This document shows, one piece after another, positions 57,705 through 64,000 of a stretch of DNA of 64,000 nucleotides. Numbering within the stretch: position 1 is the first letter of the stretch; each line of letters begins with the position of its first letter. Under the pieces are notes generated by a model. It had not been told where the DNA came from, did not search any database, and saw only the letters and a program-made list of their open reading frames with translations. A program made the translations under genes and the position numbers. The stretch lies in the NCBI GenBank assembly GCA_004380135.1, contig QXCR01000101.1, positions 49,017-113,016 of the forward strand. Direction: 5' to 3'. This DNA comes from Stemphylium vesicarium. Lineage: Eukaryota; Ascomycota; Dothideomycetes; Pleosporales; Pleosporaceae.

Positions 57705-59645
57705 TTTTGGGGGGGCTTGTTCTTCTTCTTCCTGTTTGTTTGGGGGGTCTGGCGGTTGAGTTGATGGGGATGGTATGGCGTTTTATACAAATGGAGATTT
57801 TTGGAGTGATGAAGCGGAGATGGTGGACATGTTTTGTATGTCCCGGTTAAGACCGTTAACACCGAGATTGCCATGTGTAGAAGTGGAGAAGAGGATAGTG
57901 GTTCTGTCAGCAGGTTGCGTGACTTAAAGCGGGCGGGTGGCAATGTGAGAATGCCGTTGTTATTCCGTCATGTGGATAAGACTAGGTAGATGCGTTTGTC
58001 CGTTGTATGAGCCCAAACCCCATATTCTACATATATCCTTATAGAAATCGTGTTGAAGTAGACATCATTACCCGACACAAGGCTCGTCGATGACTTCCCT
58101 AGGGTATGTCGTATGCGTCAGGTTATGGTCAGGCTATAGCCACGCCTAGGTTAAGAAGAAAACTGCTCGCATGGGCTAGAAGATACGGGTAGCGGTGAGA
58201 GCGTGATGTAAATTGATCAAAAGGGGAGTTGGAGAAAACGTCGCACCTAAAGCTAGTCGGTCACTTCTTTCTGGTGTATAGTATGCTTTAGGCTATGGAT
58301 ATTTTTGGGTCAAGAAGCAGGATACTTTGTTCTCTCTCGGAAAGATAGTGACGATTTGGTTGCGGATGATCATGATGGTCGAGCAGAGTATCGTACTAAT
58401 CCTGAGTTCTGAATTGAAAACTGTCTGCACTTAAGGGGTCGACTTTCGTGCATAGGGTCAGACCCGCGAAAAGCATATCTGAATGAGAAAAGGCAGCCGT
58501 GGAAGACATGGCAGTGTCGGCGTGGGATTTTGCTTGCAGAATTGAATGGAATGCCGTGTATATACTTGGGCTTTCGGGAATGTACTTATGCACAAAAACA
58601 TAAATGTATTACAGCTCTAATACCCGGTACACACTTTAACGGAGTTTGACTAATCCTGATAACCATGATGATATCTCCATTACCCCAGCGCTTAGTACTA
58701 TAAAGCCTAACAAAATAGCAGGCAAGTGAACACAAGGATCCAGCAACGAATCCGTACCATTCCATCAGTCCTGACTCGCACCGTCAAAGACACAGCTATT
58801 ACACATCTACCTCATCACCCCCTCTCATCTTTCGACATCCCATCCGACCCTTCCCTCACTCTTCTTGCAACCACCCAAAACAATCGCCATACGTGTCCCC
58901 TAGCCCTGTCAAGTCATAGAATGGGAATCCATGCGAGAACATAAACCACTCTAGCTGATTATGGTAGACCAAGACAATATGCTTTAGAAGAGCTCACCAT
59001 CTTCGCGCCGGCTTCGCCGGCTCCAGGTCCTCGTAACTTCCTTAGGAAATGCTTGCATAGTCATAGCTTCCTTCGGATAGAGATTCCTCGTCGCTTGGAA
59101 GTCTTTTGTACTGCGACGTTTTTAGCGACCACGAATAGGGCTTTTCGGAGGACATGTTGATTGGGATGGTGGACGGAAGCTATCGAAGGAGGCCTGGAGC
59201 GTATGTTATAGCGATGGAGGATTTCTTACGTGGTAAGATTTACGCACCTGACTCAATGATAGGAGACCAAGAGACTTGCTCTGCGGGACTTCTAGCTGAC
59301 CAGATCGTCGTTTGGTTTGGTAGGGCAAAGCCTCTGGATAGCAGTGATGTGGATGGATGTGCGTGTCTTGTGGGTGCGTGTTGTAGTTGTGTCTGCGTGT
59401 CTCTGGCGTGAGTGAGAGAACGAGAAAGAGACAGAGAGGTCGTGCATACTTTTATTACATCATCGCCACTCGTTTGTCCGTACCTTCTACTTTCTCGTCG
59501 CGACTGTTGATTCGCGCCTTCTGCTTTATCGTCGGCATCCATTCATTTACGCTTGGCCGTACAGCCCCGGAAACTACGAAGACCGGCGATACCGGCGCTT
59601 GCCTTCATAACCTACTGTTGTTGACCGGTGGCGTAGGAAGCTGCC
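57705..59645. other. Intergenic region, no gene seen
   Basis: 1.9 kb upstream of both neighbouring genes, moderately AT-rich in the middle. Frames up to 113 codons without domains; none supported. Confidence 0.5.
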
Positions 59646-60806
59646 ATGGCCTGCCCACCACTTCAAGCACCCGCCTTCTTGGAATTTCGTCCACCTGTCC
59701 TGCTAGAAACGACAAAATACAACGATGAGAATTCCTTTCTGCCCGAGAACCCCGACCGCCTGTCAATCGAAGGGCGAGGAGTCGAGTTCATCTGTAAGGT
59801 TGAGCCGGGCTGTTTGCCTGATATTCCGGCCCAGGAGGTCAGAGACAAGAGCAAGAGGTCCTATCTTGGGAAATCGCTGATTTGTTGGCAACTGGGATTT
59901 ATCTGCGCCCAAATCCTCTTCAGAACTGGACACTACTCGACGGTGACACTCCTCGAGTGGACTGTTATGACACATGCCATATTAGCTTTCGTCACCTGGA
60001 TCTTCTGGTGGCGAAAGCCGCTTGACATCCATTGGCCATTCACAATCAAAAGCACATCCATCGAGCCGCGAGCCGCTTACCTCGTTCTTCAATCCGCCAC
60101 CATCTTATGGCGCTACGGAAAATGGTGCCCAGATTTCCGGCTGCAGGTGCCTCTGAATGGAGAGGATGAGCGGCACCAGTAAGGAGCTCTTCTGACACAG
60201 AGTCTTCTCCGCCCCGATGAGGAATTATTTGGCTTCAAATTCTCTGGCTGGACGAGCAAGAATGGGCAAGCTCGCCGAGAGCCAATTACACTGAACCAAC
60301 GCCAAGTCCTTTGCCTTCAACTCGCTGCGTTTGCCATTGCCAAGTACGATTTGAGCAATATCTTCGAGGAAAACCGTATTATGAGCCCGTTCCTGACCTG
60401 CTGAGTGGAACACAGCTATGCCAGAGGCACTCAAATGACTCCGCTTCACAAATGGATTATGGCCCTGATTACGAGTGCGCTTTATGGCGGAATCCACCTA
60501 TTGGCTTGGGACCACCAATTTGATGGAGCGACGCAAGCGCAACTCTGGAGAGGATCATGCATTTACAACCCATTGGCACCACTCACACTGCCAATTTTCG
60601 TAATCACGATGAAGAGGGCGCCAGGACCTATCGCATTTCCGGCTGCTATCATGCTGGCCGTACTCGTCCATGGGTATGCTGCAGCCCGCGACTACCTAAT
60701 CGTGGCGACATTGCTCGAACTCTCTCATGCTCCAGCATCGGCATTGGCCTCCACACACATACCCTTTCTCGGTCCCTGGACAGTCGGTATGCGTCAAGGG
60801 GTGTAA
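59646..60806 (+). pseudogene. Multi-pass membrane protein gene interrupted by two in-frame stops
   Basis: One frame runs from ATG 59646 to TAA at 60804-60806, broken only by TAA at 60180-60182 and TGA at 60402-60404. Both flanks read as parts of a fungal multi-pass membrane family: YLGKSLICWQLGFICAQILF and FVTWIFWWRKPLDIHWPF before the stops, and ALYGGIHLLAWDHQFDGATQ with VHGYAAARDYLIVATLLEL after them. The 219 bases between the stops are also open and protein-like (FKFSGWTSKNGQ). TAA from CAA and TGA from CGA would each need one C-to-T change. The alternative is a 237-nt intron (GTAAGG at 60179 to CACAG at 60415): it removes both stops and keeps frame. In that case the gene is intact, with 307 residues. 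I lean slightly towards disruption. Confidence 0.55.
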
Positions 60807-61268
60807 TGGTGGTCTTGTTGAAGATGAGCAATCTGGTTTGTCTACTCGGTCAGTCCTCTTCGTTATTCGTCAAGGAGGGTTATGATAGTCATGTCAAAAG
60901 GAGCAGTCATGTTTATCTAATGTCTCTTTTTCGTTCGTTGGCATCGTAAGTTTGCAATCCATACCGAATAGATCAATCGAACACTCTGTTACTTCGTGGT
61001 ATGCGCCTAGATGCGGTGAAGTATTCGGCGTATGCAAGGATGATCGAACACTCTGTTAATTCGTGGTATGCGCCTAGCCCCAGCGGAGTGTTCAGCGTGT
61101 GCAAGGATAATCGGGGCACGAATACGTCTAGTGTGTCACGTCCTCACGTGCGGGGAATGTGGAGGGGCTGCAAAATCATTATCGATAACACATTCAAAAA
61201 GTTGATCCAGGTCCAAGTGACGCAAACCCGCGCATCAGCGTCTCTTCGCAAGCAAAACATCCCACAAA
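60807..61268. other. Intergenic region upstream of TSR2
   Basis: Holds the TSR2 promoter and, in its first half, a tandem duplication listed separately. No other coding frame of note. Confidence 0.5.
60976..61109. repeat. Imperfect 67-bp tandem duplication
   Basis: Copy 1 (60976-61042) and copy 2 (61043-61109) both start ATCGAACACTCTGTTA, share TTCGTGGTATGCGCCTAG and end in GCAAGGAT. The middle has diverged. It lies 160 bp before the TSR2 start codon. Confidence 0.85.
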
Positions 61269-61889
61269 ATGGCTTCAGCATTCGGCCCAATCTCTGGTGA
61301 GTGATATCTGGTATTGAACAACGTCGTCTAACACTTTCCCCCAGAACAACACCAAGCAAAATTTGACCTCGGAATCTGGCACGCGCTCTTCAACTGGGCC
61401 AACCTCACCGTCGCCGTACAAAACCAATGGGGCGGTCCTGACTCTTCAGATAAGCGCGACTGGCTCGCAGGCCAAATCTCCGAACTCTTCGCCGTGGAGC
61501 CCTTGACAGATGCCGAGGATGTGGAAGTAGTGCTGCTGCAAGTCCTCGAGGATGAGTTTGGCGTGCGGGTAGAAGATGAGACAGAAGTCGCCGTCGCACG
61601 CGAGATTATGACAATACGCAAAGAAATTGGCGAAGGAAACACGGCGACAGTGGATGCGCTGCAGAAGAAGTGGGAGTCGAGAAAGGGCAAGGAGGTGGCG
61701 ACTGGCAGCGTTAATGTCAAGGAGACGGACCAAGAGGGCGAGTGGGATAGTGTGGATGAGGAGAGTGACGAGGAAGACACGGAAATGGGGGATGCGCCTG
61801 CGCTTGTGCCTGCGAAGCCAAAGGCTGCGAAACCGGAGCCAGAGGTGGATGAGGAGGGGTTCACGACGGTGGTCAAGAAGAAGAGGTGA
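61269..61889 (+). CDS. TSR2: Pre-rRNA-processing protein TSR2
   Basis: Exons 61269-61296 and 61345-61889 (48-nt intron, GTGAGT...CCCCCAG) give 190 residues. The core is the Tsr2 domain: FDLGIWHALFNWANLTVAVQ, NQWGGPDSSDKRDWL, and EDVEVVLLQVLEDEFG. The C-terminal part is acidic (EWDSVDEESDEEDTEMGD) and ends in the family's typical DEEGFTTVVKKKR. Tsr2 is an escortin for ribosomal protein eS26 (Rps26): it releases the protein from importin and delivers it to 40S precursors. The first exon encodes only MASAFGPIS plus one base. No odd features. Confidence 0.95.
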
Positions 61890-62300
61890 GGATTTAGGGT
61901 GTGAGAAGGTGGCAGGATAGTCCGGCGGAGACGTGGTTTATGGCTGTGCAATCGCAGATGCGCATCACGAGCTCAAAACGCGCGCAGAGTGAAACAGGGC
62001 GTGCGACGTGCAATGTTTACCAAGAGAAGATGCGGAGTTGCATATTGAATGTACACAATATCTCGTACGATGATTTCTGGGTTGTTACCGTGCCAATGTT
62101 GATGCGACGCGGCTTCGTACCTGATCTCATACACAGTCGCCCAAGCTACGGCGCTAGTTGCGGAGCATTATGCATGGCCCCGCTCGCACTTGATTGAACC
62201 CTTGATTGACGCCGACCGACTGTCTCACGACCAACATCCTTAGTCCCCCCACACTGCACCGCACCACCCATCCTCGCTCCCCTTCTGGGATATCGTAGTT
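61890..62300. other. Intergenic region between TSR2 and the BSD-domain gene
   Basis: 411 bp, holds the TSR2 3' end and the BSD-gene promoter. No gene. Confidence 0.5.
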
Positions 62301-63798
62301 ATGGATTCAGCCTACGATCACATCCAGGAGGAGAGCTATCCGCAAGACCCCACCAAGCAGTCGGCCGCCGGCGACAACACCCACCAGGAGACGGCCAACA
62401 ACTTCAACACCGAGTTCCAGGATGCCTACAAGGCCATATCGAGCAGCCCCTGGGCAGCAAGGCTAGGAGGCTTCTTGGGCAACGTGAAGAAGCAGGTAAG
62501 GTCGTAACGGTGACGTGAGCGGCCCATTTCTGACAAGATGCGGTATAGGGCGAGCAGTACTACGATAACGCGAGCAAGCAATATGCGCCCTTGACCAAGA
62601 ATGCACAGGCGAGCGTCTCCAACATCATAAGCCACGCCCGAAAGATTTCGCTCCAGCCCGGCGAAGCTTCCGCCTCTAAACCCGCCTCGACTGAGAAAGA
62701 CGCTTCTGCCGAGAAAGCGACCGAGGACATAGAGGCACACCCAGACCGCCCGGAATCCCTGACGGCAGATATTGTCAAAGAGGCAGAGGGCATACTGTCG
62801 CGCTTCAGATCCGAAGCCGCAAAGCGTCTCAAGGACGTCGAAAAGGCAGAAGATGCGGCCGATGAGGCGCTGCTCAAGTTTGGCAGCAACATCCGGAACT
62901 TCCTCCGCGATGCCGTCACCGTAACTCCTCCCGAGTCTGGCTCAGAGGCAGCTAAGAATGGCGATGTTCTCTTTGAATCCAAGGACAGCAGCGGCAAGAA
63001 GGTCGTCCACGCCACCCGCTTCGATGCCCAGCTCCACGTTATCCACTCGACCCTCGACTCCTTCCTCAAAGACCCTGCCAGCCCAGAGTGGGACAACTGG
63101 AAGTCCTCGTTCGATGTAGAGAAGAAGACAGAGGCCATTGCGAAGGACTTGGAAAAGCACGAGGAGTTGCGGAGTGCCATGGAGAAGTGCGTGCCAGAGA
63201 AGGTCGAGTACAAGACCTTTTGGTGCAGGTACTACTTCCTGCGCCATGTGATTGAGAGCGAGGAGAAGAGGAGGAGGGAGATGCTCAAGGGTATGTTAAG
63301 CCATGAGTGTAATTACAATAGATTGAGTAGTACTGACACCAAACAGCATCTACACCCGCCGCCGACGAAGAAGTAAAATGGGACGAAGACTCGGAGGAAG
63401 AAGAAGAATCCGACGCCGCCGACGACGATGACGAAGAAGACGAAGAAGACTCCGACGAGGAATCAGACGAAGACTCCGACGAAGACTCCGACGACAACGC
63501 CACCGTCGCTGCTCCCTCCAAACCCGCCACAGCCACCGCCTCTAAACCCGCTGCAACAACCCCCACATCTTCTGCCGCCCCCAAAGACCTCGCCGCATCC
63601 GTAAAGACGCTCAAGCCTACCGATGAAAACAAACCACAAACTGCACAGCCGCGTCGCTCCAACGACGAGAAGAGCGTGGCTGACAGCGATGCGAGCTATG
63701 ATCTAGTTAGTGGAGCCACGAGTCGGGCGCCGGGGAGTCCGCAGGATGGTAAGAAGAAGGCTGCGGCTGAGGAGAGTGATGAGGAGGATTGGGAGTAG
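62301..63798 (+). CDS. BSD-domain protein (Dos2-like)
   Basis: Exons 62301-62495, 62549-63290 and 63347-63798 (introns 53 and 56 nt) give 462 residues. The N-terminal part has an amphipathic segment (SSPWAARLGGFLGNVKKQ) and helical repeats with VKEAEGILSRFRSEAAKRL. The BSD domain lies near residues 225-305, with FDAQLHVIHSTLDSFLKDP and the paired aromatic motif KTFWCRYYFLRH. The C-terminal third is strongly acidic, with runs of Asp, Glu and Ser, then basic/Ser-rich, ending ESDEEDWE. Yeast Dos2 and relatives share this layout; BSD domains also occur in TFIIH p62 and synapse-associated proteins. The exact role is not established. The acidic block starts directly at the third exon. Confidence 0.9.
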
Positions 63799-64000
63799 AG
63801 ATGTTGTGGTTGGGATATGTGAATATGAGGGTTCTTTGTCCTTATTTTGGGGGGTACTTGGAGTGTCCTCTTTGGAGAACGCGCTGAGCTCAGCATAATT
63901 GTCGGCGACTCTTGGCTGCGAGGGCAGTTCCGCGCGTGTATTGGTTTGCTTGGAGACTTACAGCTGATTTGAAACAGCGTCGTATGCACCTGCGGCTTCT

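Overview
This window is nuclear DNA from a filamentous ascomycete fungus. Supporting signs are short GT-AG introns (mostly 44-120 nt) with CTAAC/CTGAC-like branch sites, single-gene transcription units on both strands, and fungal gene families: CreC, a Zds C-terminal domain protein, RTA1, a Zn2Cys6 factor and cellobiose dehydrogenase. Plant-biomass enzymes and the overall look suggest Dothideomycetes, perhaps Pleosporales, but that placement is inference. I saw no CRISPR array, rRNA, tRNA or intact transposon. Exon boundaries were assigned by eye from splice signals; for every spliced gene given as a complete CDS the exon lengths add up to an open frame.

Left part (1-24 kb): sparse, with metabolic, secreted and regulatory genes. 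In order: a cellobiose dehydrogenase cut by the window edge, a peroxisomal SCPx-type thiolase, a broken DJ-1/PfpI gene, a C2H2 zinc-finger protein, a glyoxalase-like VOC protein, a J-domain protein, a Zn2Cys6 regulator, an RTA1 membrane protein and a secreted multicopper oxidase. They are separated by 1-3 kb of DNA with no convincing genes.

Middle (24-42 kb): a SET-domain protein with a signal-peptide-like start, an unrecognised 861-residue protein, mitochondrial hydroxyacid-oxoacid transhydrogenase, a SLM-like BAR-PH protein, a divergent AlkB-like dioxygenase / Cdk1 pair, and a GH18-like protein with a C-terminal UBA domain.

Right part (42-64 kb): an alpha-arrestin of the CreD/ApyA type, CreC, GEM1 (Miro GTPase), a Zds-domain protein, a DUF985 cupin, an alpha/beta hydrolase, an interrupted membrane-protein gene, TSR2 and a BSD-domain (Dos2-like) protein. 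Housekeeping genes dominate here. Two products of this stretch, CreC and the arrestin, belong to families that act in ubiquitin-linked control of carbon catabolite repression and nutrient uptake. CreC, GEM1 and the Zds gene appear to begin with exons of only 5, 10 and 3 coding bases.

The points most worth a second look are the GH18-UBA fusion, the two disrupted genes (stops that fit C-to-T change), the arrestin/CreC neighbourhood, the run of tiny first exons and the 861-residue unknown. I did not find a clearly new multi-gene system.
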